Of a stretch of 64,000 bases of DNA, positions 36,105 to 45,368 are shown in pieces. The stretch comes from Tissierellales bacterium (GTDB lineage: Bacteria; Bacillota; Clostridia; Tissierellales; Sedimentibacteraceae): contig JAHDQO010000012.1 of the NCBI GenBank assembly GCA_018433765.1, forward strand, positions 108,289 through 172,288, written 5' to 3'. The notes under the pieces were generated by a model. It saw only the letters and a program-made list of their open reading frames with translations. It was not told where the DNA came from and searched no databases. The translations under genes and the position numbers were made by a program. How positions within the stretch are numbered: position 1 is the stretch's first letter; each line of letters opens with the position of its first letter.

Positions 36105-37163
36105 ATGAGAATATTAATAATTAATCCAGGCGGAACATCTACTAAGATTGCAGTTTATGACGATGAAAATGAAGTTTTTAAATACAGTATAATACATTCA
36201 GGAGAAGATTTAAAAGACTTTGCTTCTGTATTTGATGAATATGAATATAGAGTAAATTTGATAAAAAAAGTACTTTCTGAGAATGAATATGATTTAAAAT
36301 CTATGGATTGCGTATCAGGAAGAGGAGGATTAATGCAACCTATTCCTGGTGGTACATATGAAGTTAATTATGCTATGATAAATGATATGAAAAATGCTAT
36401 AAATGGTGAACATGCATCGAATTTAGGCTGTGTAATTGCCAAGGAATTAGCAGATGAAATAGGTGTAAGGGCATTTGTAGTTGATCCTGTATCTGTAGAC
36501 GAAATGCTTGATATATGCAGAATAACAGGTTTATCAGATATAAGTAAACTTAGTTGGTTTCATGCTCTAAATCATAAAGCTGTAGCGAGAAAGACAGCAC
36601 AAAAACTGGGTAAAAAGTATGAAGACTGCAATTTTATTGTAGCACACCTTGGTTCAGGTATATCAATTGTACCTCATCATAGAGGAAAAATGATTGATGG
36701 AAGTGGTGGACGATCTGATGGGCCTTTTTCTCCCGAAAGATGTGGAGGATTGTTATCGTATCAACTTGTAGAGCTTTGCTATTCAGGTAAATATACGAGA
36801 GAAGAACTTGTAAAGAGAATAAGCGGCTACTGTGGCATGTATGATTATCTTGGCACTAAAGATATGATTGAAATTGAAAAGAGATATGATAATGACGATA
36901 AAGAGGCAGTATTGGTACTAGATGCCTTTATGTATCAAGTATCTAAAGAGATATCTAAGTATGCGGCAAGTTTGTATGGAGATGTTGATAGAATAATACT
37001 TACAGGTGGAATTGCATATTCTGAACGTGTTGTTAGAGAAGTAGCTAAAAGAGTAGAATTTATAGCACCAGTTGAAGTAATACCCGGTGAAATGGAAATG
37101 AAAGCGCTTGCTCTTGGTGCGCTGAGAGTATTAAGAGGAGAAGAAGAACCTAAAGTATATTAG
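36105..37163 (+). CDS. buk: Butyrate (branched-chain fatty acid) kinase
   Basis: 352 residues of the acetate/butyrate kinase family: ILIINPGGTSTKIAVYDDE, SGRGGLMQPIPGGTYEVN, HLGSGISIVPHHRGKMIDGSGGR, and ILTGGIAYSERVV. It makes ATP from an acyl-phosphate, releasing butyrate, isobutyrate or isovalerate. Because it follows a 2-oxoacid oxidoreductase and precedes phosphotransbutyrylase, the probable substrates here are the branched acyl-phosphates derived from amino acids rather than only butyrate. Confidence 0.94.
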   Translation: MRILIINPGGTSTKIAVYDDENEVFKYSIIHSGEDLKDFASVFDEYEYRVNLIKKVLSENEYDLKSMDCVSGRGGLMQPIPGGTYEVNYAMINDMKNAINGEHASNLGCVIAKELADEIGVRAFVVDPVSVDEMLDICRITGLSDISKLSWFHALNHKAVARKTAQKLGKKYEDCNFIVAHLGSGISIVPHHRGKMIDGSGGRSDGPFSPERCGGLLSYQLVELCYSGKYTREELVKRISGYCGMYDYLGTKDMIEIEKRYDNDDKEAVLVLDAFMYQVSKEISKYAASLYGDVDRIILTGGIAYSERVVREVAKRVEFIAPVEVIPGEMEMKALALGALRVLRGEEEPKVY

Positions 37164-37178
37164 TATGTGGAGGAACAA

Positions 37179-38075
37179 ATGATTAAAGATTTTGATGAAC
37201 TAATTAAAAAAGTTAGTAAAATCAAGCCTAGTACTGTTAGTGTAGCTGTTGCTGAAGATGAATCGGTTATGACTGCTGTACGAGATGCTGCTAAATTGGG
37301 ATTTATTGAACCAGTCTTAGTAGGAAATCAAAAAAAAATAGATGAAATAGCTAATAAAATAGAATTTATAAATTACAAAGTAATTGACTGTCAAAATGAA
37401 GAAGAATCAATAAAAACAGCCGTTAAACTTGTAAGAGATGGCAGTGCAAAAATATTGATGAAAGGATTAGTCAATACTGCTACTTATATGCGTGGAGTAT
37501 TAAACAGAGATTATGGATTAAGAACAGGAAGACTATTGAGTTTGTTAGCAGTTTATGAACTGCCGCAGTATCATAAATTAATATATTGTACAGATAGTGG
37601 TATAAATGTAGCTCCAGAATTATCACAAAAAAAAGATATAATGACTAACGTACTGCTGGCAATGAAAAATCTTGGATTTAGCAATCCAAAGACTGCAATA
37701 TTAACAGCTAATGAAATGGTGGATTCAAAAGTTATAGCTACTGTAGATGCTAAGGCACTAGTTGATATGGTAAAATGCGGTGACATACCATCATGTATTG
37801 CAGAAGGTCCAATTGCATTTGATGTTGCATTTGATGCTTACGCTGCAAAACATAAAGGTATAGATAGTAAAATTGCTGGTGATGTAGATTTACTAGTATT
37901 CCCCAATATTGAAACTGGAAACGTTTTAGGAAAATCATGGCTTAGATTTAACAAGGCTAAATGGGCAGGAATAGTTTTAGGTGCAAAAGCTCCGGTAATA
38001 CTTGGCTCAAGATCAGATACACCGGAGATAAAGATTAATTCAATAGCGCTGGCATGTTTATCAGCTGATAAATAG
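37179..38075 (+). CDS. ptb: Phosphate butyryltransferase
   Basis: 298 residues from the ATG at 37179 (TGGAGG upstream; the frame is open to a GTG at 37167 that overlaps that site). Phosphate acyltransferase features include VSVAVAEDESVMTAVRDAAKLGFIEPVLVG, KGLVNTATYMRGVL and the C-terminal GKSWLRFNKAKWAGIVLGAKAPVI. It exchanges CoA for phosphate on acyl-CoA and so links the oxidoreductase to the kinase. The order buk-ptb is reversed relative to the ptb-buk order common in butyrate producers. Confidence 0.94.
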   Translation: MIKDFDELIKKVSKIKPSTVSVAVAEDESVMTAVRDAAKLGFIEPVLVGNQKKIDEIANKIEFINYKVIDCQNEEESIKTAVKLVRDGSAKILMKGLVNTATYMRGVLNRDYGLRTGRLLSLLAVYELPQYHKLIYCTDSGINVAPELSQKKDIMTNVLLAMKNLGFSNPKTAILTANEMVDSKVIATVDAKALVDMVKCGDIPSCIAEGPIAFDVAFDAYAAKHKGIDSKIAGDVDLLVFPNIETGNVLGKSWLRFNKAKWAGIVLGAKAPVILGSRSDTPEIKINSIALACLSADK

Positions 38076-38086
38076 GAGGTAATAAA

Positions 38087-39271
38087 ATGAGATATTCAAT
38101 TAAAATGGACAGGTTAAAAGCTTCAGCAATAAGAGCTGTACAGAAAAAAATAGTTAGTAAACCAGGAGTGATATCGTTTGCTGCCGGTTTGCCAGACCCA
38201 GATTTATTTCCAATGGATGATTTAAGAAATGCAACTTTAAATGTAATAGATAATAAGGGCAAGACAGCTTTTCAGTATGGACTTACAAAAGGTTATGCTC
38301 CATTACTCGAGAAATTAGCAGAAAGAATGAATGAAAAAGAACTAGTTAAATGCACTAAAGATAATATTACTATAACTACTGGTTCTCAACAGGGATTATC
38401 ACTTGCAGCTATGATGTTTATTGATGAAGGTGATATTGTATTGACAGAAAGTCCTAGTTATCTCGGTGGTATCAATGCATGTAGACCTTATGGTGCTGCT
38501 TTTATGGGTGTTGACACTGATGATGAAGGTATGGTAATTGCTGATTTAGAAAAGAAATTAAAAGAAAATGATAATGTTAAAATTATCTATGTAATACCTA
38601 ATTTCCAAAATCCTACCGGAAAAGCATGGTCATATAATAGAAGAAAAGAATTTATGGAAGTAGTTAATAAATATGATGTAGTAGTTGTTGAGGACAATCC
38701 TTATGGAGAAATCAGGTTTAAGGGAGAATTCATACCTAGCTTAAAATCATTAGATACAGAAAATAAAGTTATGTATCTTGGTTCTTTTTCAAAGATTTTA
38801 TGTCCTGGATTAAGAGTTGCCTATATATGTGCTGACATAGAAATTGCAAATTATGCAGAGAAATTAAAAGAAGGTTTAGATTTGCAATGCAACCAATTTG
38901 CACAACTTCAAGTATATGAATATATGACTACATGCGATATTGAAAAACATATAGAGAAGATACAGCTTTTATACAAAGAAAAATGTGATGCAATGATTGA
39001 ACACATAAAAAATGATTTTCCTAAATGTATTAAGTACACAGATCCAGAAGGTGGAATGTTTATGTGGCTAGAACTTCCAGAAGGGATGGATGCAAATTCA
39101 TTATTGGATAAATCTATAGAACGAGGGGTAGCTTTTATACCTGGTGCTCCATTCTATGCAAATGATGGAGCCAAAAATACCATTAGATTAAATTTCACAG
39201 TACCATCGGTAGAAGAAATTCATAAGGGTATGAAAATATTCTCTGATTTATTGAAAGAAGTTTGTAAATAG
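38087..39271 (+). CDS. PLP-dependent class I/II aminotransferase
   Basis: 394 residues, fold-type I, close to the 2-aminoadipate/LysN and MocR-like aminotransferase group. Features are ISFAAGLPDPDLFPMD, TTGSQQGLSLAAMMF, IPNFQNPTGKAWSYNRR, the PLP lysine in LGSFSKILCPGLRVAY, and MFMWLELPEGMDA. Such enzymes transaminate branched-chain, aromatic or long side-chain amino acids. In this operon it would generate the 2-oxoacid for the ferredoxin-linked oxidoreductase, giving the complete route amino acid to organic acid with one ATP. AGGAGG precedes the ATG. Confidence 0.9.
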   Translation: MRYSIKMDRLKASAIRAVQKKIVSKPGVISFAAGLPDPDLFPMDDLRNATLNVIDNKGKTAFQYGLTKGYAPLLEKLAERMNEKELVKCTKDNITITTGSQQGLSLAAMMFIDEGDIVLTESPSYLGGINACRPYGAAFMGVDTDDEGMVIADLEKKLKENDNVKIIYVIPNFQNPTGKAWSYNRRKEFMEVVNKYDVVVVEDNPYGEIRFKGEFIPSLKSLDTENKVMYLGSFSKILCPGLRVAYICADIEIANYAEKLKEGLDLQCNQFAQLQVYEYMTTCDIEKHIEKIQLLYKEKCDAMIEHIKNDFPKCIKYTDPEGGMFMWLELPEGMDANSLLDKSIERGVAFIPGAPFYANDGAKNTIRLNFTVPSVEEIHKGMKIFSDLLKEVCK

Positions 39272-39340
39272 TTAACTTAGAGCGATTCAGTTTAATTAAG
39301 TTTGTTACTATTCTGTGTCGCAAAGATTAAGGAGATTAAA

Positions 39341-40783
39341 ATGCATACGGATACCAAGTCAGATGTAAAAACACCATCATTATTTGTTTCATTGATACCA
39401 ATATTTACAGTAATAATTTTATTGTTAAGTTCATTATTTGTATTTGATATAGATATTCAGATACCATTGATAATAGCTACTGTAGTTGCTTCATTAATTG
39501 CAGTTATTTATCTAGGATATTCGTGGAATGAAATTGAGCAAGGGATATTTGATTCAATTCAATCTGCGATGCAGGCTATACTTATAGCTTGCATAATAGG
39601 TTTTATTATAGCTTCTTGGATTATTGGTGGTATAGTGCCTACAATAATTTATTACGGATTAAAATTATTGTCACCAAATTATTTTTTAGTTACATGTTTA
39701 GTTATAAGTGCAGTTGTTGGCGTAGCTACAGGTTCTTCATGGACTACATGCGGCACAATAGGAATCGCTTTAATTGGCATAGGTTTAGGATTAAACATAC
39801 CTTCAGAAGTAACAGCAGGAGCTGTTATTTCTGGAGCCTTTGTTGGAGATAAGATGTCACCGTTTTCGGATACTACCAATTTAGCACCTGCAGTATCTGG
39901 TACAACTTTATTTGTACATATAAAAAATATGATGTGGACAACCATGACGAGCTTCATGCTATCTGGGATAATATTTCAAATAATTAATTTTAAATATACT
40001 TCTAATACTATAAATCAAAATTCAATTGATGCAATCATGAGAGCACTGAATTCAAGTTTTAATATTAATATTTTCTTACTTCTACCTGTAATAATCATTG
40101 TAATAATTATGATAAAACAGGTACCTGCAATACCTGGATTGCTATTTTCTGTATTATTAGGATTAATATGTGCTGTTGTTTTTCAGCATGCTGATATAAG
40201 TACTATTGGGAAAGCTCTTGAATATGGATATATTGCTAATACGGGGAATGAGACAGTAAACAATCTGCTTACAAGGGGAGGAATGCAAAACATGATGTGG
40301 ACAGTATCTTTAATATTTTGTTCACTTAGTTTTGGTGGCGTTATGGAAAGGTCAGGAATGTTAAATTCAATAGCAGAAGGAATAATGAAACTTGCTAAAA
40401 ATAATGCATTATTAATAATTTCTACAATGGTAACATCAATATGTGTAACATTATCTACAGGAGAACAGTATTTATCAATATTAATTACTGGCAAGATGTA
40501 TAAAGATGAGTATAAGTACAGAGGATTAGCTCCTCAGAATTTGTCAAGAGCATTAGAAGATGCAGGAACAATAACTTCACCGCTGATACCATGGAGTACA
40601 TGTGCTGTAGCAATTAGCACTTATATGGGAGTTGCTCCATTAGAATATTTACCTTATTGCTTTATGAACTTATTAAATCCAATAGTTGCTGCGGTATTTG
40701 CTATCTCAGGATTTAAGGTAATTAAATTGAATAAGGAGAAGAAATTTAAAATTGGAGGGAATTATGAAAAACGAGAAAGTTAA
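39341..40783 (+). CDS. NhaC-family sodium:proton antiporter or amino-acid exchanger
   Basis: 480 residues from the ATG at 39341 (AAGGAG, 6-bp spacing), with about 11 membrane helices. NhaC family motifs include GVATGSSWTTCGTIGIALIGIG and AGAVISGAFVGDKMSPFSDTTNLAPA, plus SLSFGGVMERSGML. Members exchange Na+ for H+, and some exchange malate/lactate or other organic acids. In an amino-acid fermentation operon it may import the amino acid, export the acid or maintain the sodium gradient. The gene's end overlaps the next gene by 20 bp. Confidence 0.87.
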   Translation: MHTDTKSDVKTPSLFVSLIPIFTVIILLLSSLFVFDIDIQIPLIIATVVASLIAVIYLGYSWNEIEQGIFDSIQSAMQAILIACIIGFIIASWIIGGIVPTIIYYGLKLLSPNYFLVTCLVISAVVGVATGSSWTTCGTIGIALIGIGLGLNIPSEVTAGAVISGAFVGDKMSPFSDTTNLAPAVSGTTLFVHIKNMMWTTMTSFMLSGIIFQIINFKYTSNTINQNSIDAIMRALNSSFNINIFLLLPVIIIVIIMIKQVPAIPGLLFSVLLGLICAVVFQHADISTIGKALEYGYIANTGNETVNNLLTRGGMQNMMWTVSLIFCSLSFGGVMERSGMLNSIAEGIMKLAKNNALLIISTMVTSICVTLSTGEQYLSILITGKMYKDEYKYRGLAPQNLSRALEDAGTITSPLIPWSTCAVAISTYMGVAPLEYLPYCFMNLLNPIVAAVFAISGFKVIKLNKEKKFKIGGNYEKRES

Positions 40784-42044
40784 AGAAACAAAATCAATAA
40801 AATTGATTATTACTTTATTAACGTTAGGTGCATGCTGGTCTATAGTATATATTATACCGTTTATTCAATATATATGGTACGACCCATTTCAAGAATTTTT
40901 AGGATCTTCTAATACACAGATGGGTCTGCTAATTACTATTTATGGTTTTGGTAACGTGTTTGGAGCACCTATAGGTGGATGGGTTGCAGATAGATTTAAC
41001 TACAAGATAGTGTATGTGTTATCTGTTTTATTAAACGGAGTATTTTCTTTGGGATTTGTTCTTTATCCGTCATATGGTTTTGCTATACTTATGTGGATTG
41101 GATTTGCAATATCAAGTTTGTTTATGAACTATCCAACTCATATTAAAATTGTAAGGAGTCTTACAACCGATGAAAATCAGGGTAAAATATTTGGATTTAA
41201 TGAAACTTGTATTGGTATATTTAATATTGTTTTTAATATGGTAATGATGTTTTTCTATGTGAAATTTATGGAGGGTATTTCTGGAATGAAAGCAGCCATA
41301 ATTTCAATTGCTGTATTATCATTTGTGCTAACTATAATTGCTTGGTTTGTACTTGATAATCCAGTTAAAAAAGGAAAAGATAAAGAAGAAAAAGTAAATA
41401 TTATTAAAGATTTTAAAGATGTTGGAAAAAATCCTGCAACTTGGTTAGTTGCAATTTCAATATTTGCAGTATATTCATTTTTAACTACTATGTCATATTT
41501 TACACCATATTTTACGGATGTACTTGGTGTAACAGTTGTATTTACAGGAGGAATAGCAATACTAAGACAACATGGAATGACTTTACTTGGTGCTCCAATT
41601 GGTGGATTTTTAACTGATAAGATAGGTTCATCTGCAAAAGTATTAATGGGTGTATATGTCGTTGGAATTTTGGGATTAGTTTATTTGCTAATAGTTAAGA
41701 ATATAACAGCACCAATAATAATTGCATTAACAATTATTCTTTCAGCAGGTGTATATATTGGAAGAGGTTCATATTATGTAACAATTACAGAATGTGGTGT
41801 ATCACGGGATAAGACAGCCTCTACAATAGGTATTGCCGCAGCGGTAGGATTTTCACCTGATTTATTTCAGTTTGTTCTATTTGGACACTGGTTAGATAAA
41901 TATGGTAATACAGCATATTCATATATGTTTACTTTTCAAGCAATAGTACTAGTAATTGGATTTATTGCAGCAGTATTAATTTTAAAACTTAAAAAGAAAA
42001 ATCAAGCGTCACAAACAATTATGGAAACAACTGAGCAAATATAA
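40764..42044 (+). CDS. Major facilitator superfamily transporter
   Basis: 426 residues with 12 predicted helices. The typical loop 2-3 motif is present (GAPIGGWVADRFNYK) and repeated in the second half (LGAPIGGFLTDKIG). The start ATG at 40764 follows TTGGAGGG and lies inside the end of nhaC, so translation is coupled. It resembles the YihN-like/organic-anion branch of MFS; the substrate is not deducible. Being last in the operon, it may export the acid product or import the amino acid. Confidence 0.85.
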   Translation: MKNEKVKETKSIKLIITLLTLGACWSIVYIIPFIQYIWYDPFQEFLGSSNTQMGLLITIYGFGNVFGAPIGGWVADRFNYKIVYVLSVLLNGVFSLGFVLYPSYGFAILMWIGFAISSLFMNYPTHIKIVRSLTTDENQGKIFGFNETCIGIFNIVFNMVMMFFYVKFMEGISGMKAAIISIAVLSFVLTIIAWFVLDNPVKKGKDKEEKVNIIKDFKDVGKNPATWLVAISIFAVYSFLTTMSYFTPYFTDVLGVTVVFTGGIAILRQHGMTLLGAPIGGFLTDKIGSSAKVLMGVYVVGILGLVYLLIVKNITAPIIIALTIILSAGVYIGRGSYYVTITECGVSRDKTASTIGIAAAVGFSPDLFQFVLFGHWLDKYGNTAYSYMFTFQAIVLVIGFIAAVLILKLKKKNQASQTIMETTEQI

Positions 42045-42073
42045 ATTACATAATCATATAAAATTTTAAAAAC

Positions 42074-42116
42074 GACCGTTAATGCACTAATTATAGTGTC
42101 AGGACGGTCTTTTTAT
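42074..42116 (+). terminator. Terminator of the fermentation operon
   Basis: Arms GACCGT (42074-42079) and ACGGTC (42104-42109) with an inner GCACT/AGTGT stem, followed by a T-rich run. Confidence 0.85.
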
Positions 42117-42233
42117 TTATTAATGGATACATTCCAAAGCTATTTATATAAATATTTAATAATAAGTTATAAATTGATAGCTTATGACAAAAGCTAATAG
42201 AAACATTTTTAGCAGTGAAAGGAATGTATTAGA

Positions 42234-42797
42234 ATGCAGATATTTTTGACAAAACTGCCGAGACTAGAAACTAATAGACTTATTTTGAGAGAAATACAAA
42301 AAGAGGATGCTGAAGATATGTTTGAACATGCTTCAAACAAAAATATATCTAAATACGTACAATGGAATCCTCATAAAAATATAGATGAAACTAAGGAGTT
42401 TATAAATTTAATATTAAGTAATTATATTAAAGGAGAATTTCCAGCTCCTTGGGCTATAATATATAAAAAAAACAATAAATTTATTGGTACTATAGAATTT
42501 ACTCAACTCAATATAGAAAATAGATATGGTGAAATTGGATATGCAATATCCGAAGAATATTGGGGACAGGGACTTGTTGTAGAAGCTGCTATAGAAATAT
42601 TAAGAGTAGGTTTTGATATTTTATATTTAAATCGAATACAAGCATGTTGTATGACTGAGAATAATCAATCTATTAAAGTTATGACTAAAATAGGGATGTC
42701 TTGTGAAGGAGTTCTTAGGGACTACAGTTTAGTTAAAGGTATATTTAGGGACATAAAAATATTTTCAATATTAAAAAAAGAATGGACAAATAAATAA
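42234..42797 (+). CDS. GNAT acetyltransferase, RimJ/RimL type
   Basis: 187 residues. It has the LETNRLILREIQKEDAEDMF start typical of RimJ/RimL-like acetyltransferases, then IGYAISEEYWGQGLVVEAA (acetyl-CoA pyrophosphate loop region) and NQSIKVMTKIGMSCEGVLRDYSLVKG. It should transfer an acetyl group to an amine of a protein N-terminus or a small molecule. Monocistronic. The RBS AAAGGA is a little far from the ATG (about 12 nt). Confidence 0.87.
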   Translation: MQIFLTKLPRLETNRLILREIQKEDAEDMFEHASNKNISKYVQWNPHKNIDETKEFINLILSNYIKGEFPAPWAIIYKKNNKFIGTIEFTQLNIENRYGEIGYAISEEYWGQGLVVEAAIEILRVGFDILYLNRIQACCMTENNQSIKVMTKIGMSCEGVLRDYSLVKGIFRDIKIFSILKKEWTNK

Positions 42798-42815
42798 CTT
42801 TTTTCGACACATTTG

Positions 42816-42844
42816 TTGACAAGAAAAAATCAATATGATAGTAT
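42816..42844 (+). promoter_or_regulatory. Sigma-A promoter of the SAM riboswitch-metK unit
   Basis: TTGACA (42816-42821)-N17-TAGTAT (42839-42844), about 18 bp before the riboswitch P1 stem. Confidence 0.82.
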
Positions 42845-42861
42845 CATATTGTAATAAAATA

Positions 42862-43012
42862 CCTTATCCAGAGAGGTGGAGGGATTGGGCCCTGTGAAAC
42901 CCGGCAACCAGTATACTTAAAGTATTAGGTGCCAATTCCCACGGGAAACCGGAAGATGAGGATAATAAGGATGATTTTAAAACCTCTTCTTTTGGAGAGG
43001 TCTTTATTATTT
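42862..43012 (+). ncRNA. SAM-I (S-box) riboswitch with terminator
   Basis: The aptamer (42862-42961) shows the S-box core: CCTTATCCAGAGAGGTGGAG, then GGGCCCTGTGAAACCCGGCA, AGGTGCCAATTCC and GGAAGATGAGG closing P1. The expression platform is a terminator with arms at 42982-42988 and 42995-43001 plus T run, 50-80 bp before metK. High SAM should favour termination, giving feedback control of SAM synthetase. Confidence 0.97.
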
Positions 43013-43065
43013 TTGAAAATATTACATTAGATGAATTAATCATAAATAATATAGGAGGTATCATA

Positions 43066-44247
43066 ATGAAAAAATGGTTATTTACTTCGGAATCAGTAAC
43101 TGAAGGACATCCTGATAAAATTTGCGACCAAATATCTGATGGTGTACTAGATGCTATATATGCTAAAGATCCTCATGGTAGAGTTGCATGTGAGACAAGT
43201 GTTACTACAGGACTAGTCCTAGTATCAGGAGAAATTACTACTAATTGTTACGTTGATATACCGAAAGTAGTCAGAGAAACTATTAGAAAGATTGGCTATA
43301 CAAGAGCCAAATACGGATTTGACTGTGACACATGCTCAGTTTTAACTTCAATAGATGAACAATCTTCTGATATTGCTATGGGAGTTGATGCAGCTAAAGA
43401 ATATAAGCAAAATGGAAAAGATGAACACGACCTTATAGGAGCAGGAGACCAAGGTATTATGTTTGGATATGCTTGCAATGAAACACCTGAATTAATGCCT
43501 TTGCCAATATCATTAGCACATAAACTAGCAAGAAAATTATCAGAAATCAGAAAAGATGGTACTTTAAAATACTTAAGACCAGATGGAAAAACTCAAGTTA
43601 CAGTAGAATACAATGATGATAAGCCAGTGAGAGTAGATACTGTTGTTATATCCACTCAACATAGTCGTGATGTTGAAATGGATACAGTGGAAAAAGATTT
43701 AATTGAGTTAGTTATAAAAACTGTAATACCAGCAGAATTGCTAGATGAAAATACTAAATATTATATAAATCCTACAGGAAGATTTGTAATAGGTGGACCT
43801 CAAGGAGATGCTGGGTTAACTGGAAGAAAAATAATAGTAGATACATATGGCGGTTATGCAAGACATGGAGGAGGAGCTTTCTCAGGCAAAGATCCAACAA
43901 AAGTTGACCGTTCAGCAGCATATGCAGCTAGATATGTAGCTAAAAATGTTGTAGCAGCAGGACTTGCAGATAAATGTGAAGTACAACTTGCTTATGCAAT
44001 AGGAGTGGCCAAGCCTGTATCTATAATGGTTGATACTTTTGGAACTCATAAAATTGATGAAAGTAAAATTGAAGAACTTATTTCTAAACATTTTGATTTA
44101 AGACCAGCTGCAATTATTAAAAATTTAGATCTAAGAAGACCTATATATCAACAGTTAGCAGCATATGGACATTTTGGAAGAGATGATTTAGATCTTTCAT
44201 GGGAAAAAACTGATAAAGCTGAAGAGCTTAAAAAAGAAGCTTTTTAA
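43066..44247 (+). CDS. metK: S-adenosylmethionine synthetase
   Basis: 393 residues, full length. Signatures are [20 protein letters not shown] (ATP/methionine site), [12 protein letters not shown], and [23 protein letters not shown]. It makes SAM from methionine and ATP with Mg2+ and K+. It lies directly under the SAM-I riboswitch. A perfect AGGAGG ribosome site precedes the ATG. SAM demand is plausible here from the radical SAM and methyltransferase genes in the window. Confidence 0.98.
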   Translation: MKKWLFTSESVTEGHPDKICDQISDGVLDAIYAKDPHGRVACETSVTTGLVLVSGEITTNCYVDIPKVVRETIRKIGYTRAKYGFDCDTCSVLTSIDEQSSDIAMGVDAAKEYKQNGKDEHDLIGAGDQGIMFGYACNETPELMPLPISLAHKLARKLSEIRKDGTLKYLRPDGKTQVTVEYNDDKPVRVDTVVISTQHSRDVEMDTVEKDLIELVIKTVIPAELLDENTKYYINPTGRFVIGGPQGDAGLTGRKIIVDTYGGYARHGGGAFSGKDPTKVDRSAAYAARYVAKNVVAAGLADKCEVQLAYAIGVAKPVSIMVDTFGTHKIDESKIEELISKHFDLRPAAIIKNLDLRRPIYQQLAAYGHFGRDDLDLSWEKTDKAEELKKEAF

Positions 44248-44260
44248 GACTAAAGATAAA

Positions 44261-44295
44261 ACAAAAACTCTACTCTAAAAGGGTAGAGTTTTTGT
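44261..44295. terminator. Bidirectional terminator between metK and the first secreted paralogue
   Basis: Arms ACAAAAACTCTA (44261-44272) and TAGAGTTTTTGT (44284-44295), A-rich before and T-rich after. The same arms recur behind the other two paralogues. Confidence 0.85.
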
Positions 44296-44324
44296 ATGTT
44301 ATGTATTGTATACAAGTAAGCAAT

Positions 44325-44669
44325 TTAATCATCAGCAACAAGTTTATATTTGTAGCTTACTCTTTTAGTTCTAACCCAATATCCGCTAGAAATTTCTTTT
44401 GGACTACTATAAGATGGACTATTAGTACCATTACTCTCATAATGATAACCTGATGGTGCAATTAATGTTTTATAGCTTACTTTTGTACTTATAGTTTCCC
44501 AAGGACCATATCTAGAAGTAGCTTCTTGTGTGTAAACTTTATAGTTTATTACCTCTTGAGCAGGACCTTTTAAAATAGGTTGTTCAGCTGCTGCACTTAA
44601 TGGCATTAATGTGGCTAGAATTAATAATGTAAACATACATATAACTAATCTTTTTTTAGAACTCATCAT
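44325..44669 (-). CDS. Small secreted protein, paralogue 1 of 3, unknown family
   Basis: 114 residues. A clear Sec signal peptide (MMSSKKRLVICMFTLLILAT, cleavage near SAAA-EQP) precedes a mature part of about 85 residues. It shares three blocks with its two neighbours: a GPW motif (RYGPWETI), PSGYHYE, and a C-terminal basic/aromatic strand (RTKRVSYKYKLV). It has no membrane anchor, sorting signal or cysteine in the mature part. The predicted content is beta-rich. I do not recognise the family; an antimicrobial, adhesive or wall-associated role is possible but unproven. AGGAGGTG precedes the start and is conserved in all three copies. Confidence 0.72.
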   Translation of the reverse strand: MMSSKKRLVICMFTLLILATLMPLSAAAEQPILKGPAQEVINYKVYTQEATSRYGPWETISTKVSYKTLIAPSGYHYESNGTNSPSYSSPKEISSGYWVRTKRVSYKYKLVADD

Positions 44670-44787
44670 AGTAACACCTCCTTTCTATCCAACATACCAC
44701 AAAAAACAAATTATGTCAAATAATAACTAAAAATATAAAATTATATAAAAAAACCAAAATATATCAATATGTTATAATTAAAAATAA

Positions 44788-44828
44788 ACAAAAAACTCTA
44801 TTTTTTGTGAAAATAGAGTTTTTGTTTA
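44788..44828 (-). terminator. Terminator of paralogue 2
   Basis: AACTCTA/TAGAGTT hairpin with A and T flanks, homologous to 44261-44295 and 45316-45355. Confidence 0.75.
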
Positions 44829-44841
44829 TTATATGTAGATA

Positions 44842-45177
44842 TTAAAGTGGAACTAGCCTATATTTATATTTTACTGTTTTAGTTCTTTGCCAACATCCAC
44901 AATAAATTTCTTTAGCAGTACTATAAGTTGTAACAGTTTTATATTGCTCATAATAATAACCTGTTGGTGGTTTAAACTCTATAGTGTCTTCTTCTATATC
45001 TATAGTTATCCAAGGACCAGTAGTAGAAGGACCTTGTTGTATGTAAATTTTAGAGTTTATTTCAACTTGAATAGGACCTTTAAGAATAGGTTGTTCAGCT
45101 GCTGCACTTAATGGCATTAATGTAGCTAGAATTAATAATGTAAACATACATATAACTAATCTTTTCTTGGAACTCAT
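44842..45177 (-). CDS. Small secreted protein, paralogue 2 of 3, unknown family
   Basis: 111 residues. The signal peptide is essentially identical to paralogue 1, while the mature part has diverged: TTGPWITI, PPTGYYYE, and YCGCWQRTKTVKYKYRLV. It has a Cys-Gly-Cys not shared with paralogue 1. The first ATG of the MM start seen in the other copies is ATA here, so the second ATG is used; this suggests it is the true start in all. Upstream DNA is nearly identical to that of the other copies, so each probably has its own promoter. Confidence 0.72.
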   Translation of the reverse strand: MSSKKRLVICMFTLLILATLMPLSAAAEQPILKGPIQVEINSKIYIQQGPSTTGPWITIDIEEDTIEFKPPTGYYYEQYKTVTTYSTAKEIYCGCWQRTKTVKYKYRLVPL

Positions 45178-45315
45178 TATAGTAACACCTCCCTTCTATC
45201 CAAACATACCATATAAAACAAAATATGTAAAATAATATACAAAAAGTTAAAAATATATAAAATTATCAAAATATATTAATAAAATATATAAAAAATGTGT
45301 TGCAATTAAACAAAA

Positions 45316-45355
45316 AAACAAAAACTCTACTTTGAAAAAGATAGAGTTTTGTTTA
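45316..45355 (-). terminator. Terminator of paralogue 3
   Basis: Arms 45316-45329 and 45342-45354, homologous to the other two terminators in the tandem array. Confidence 0.75.
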
Positions 45356-45368
45356 TTATATGTAGATA

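Noticed and set aside
42862..42961. T-box leader
   Set aside because: No AGGGTGG T-box sequence is present; the core motifs match SAM-I and the downstream gene is metK.
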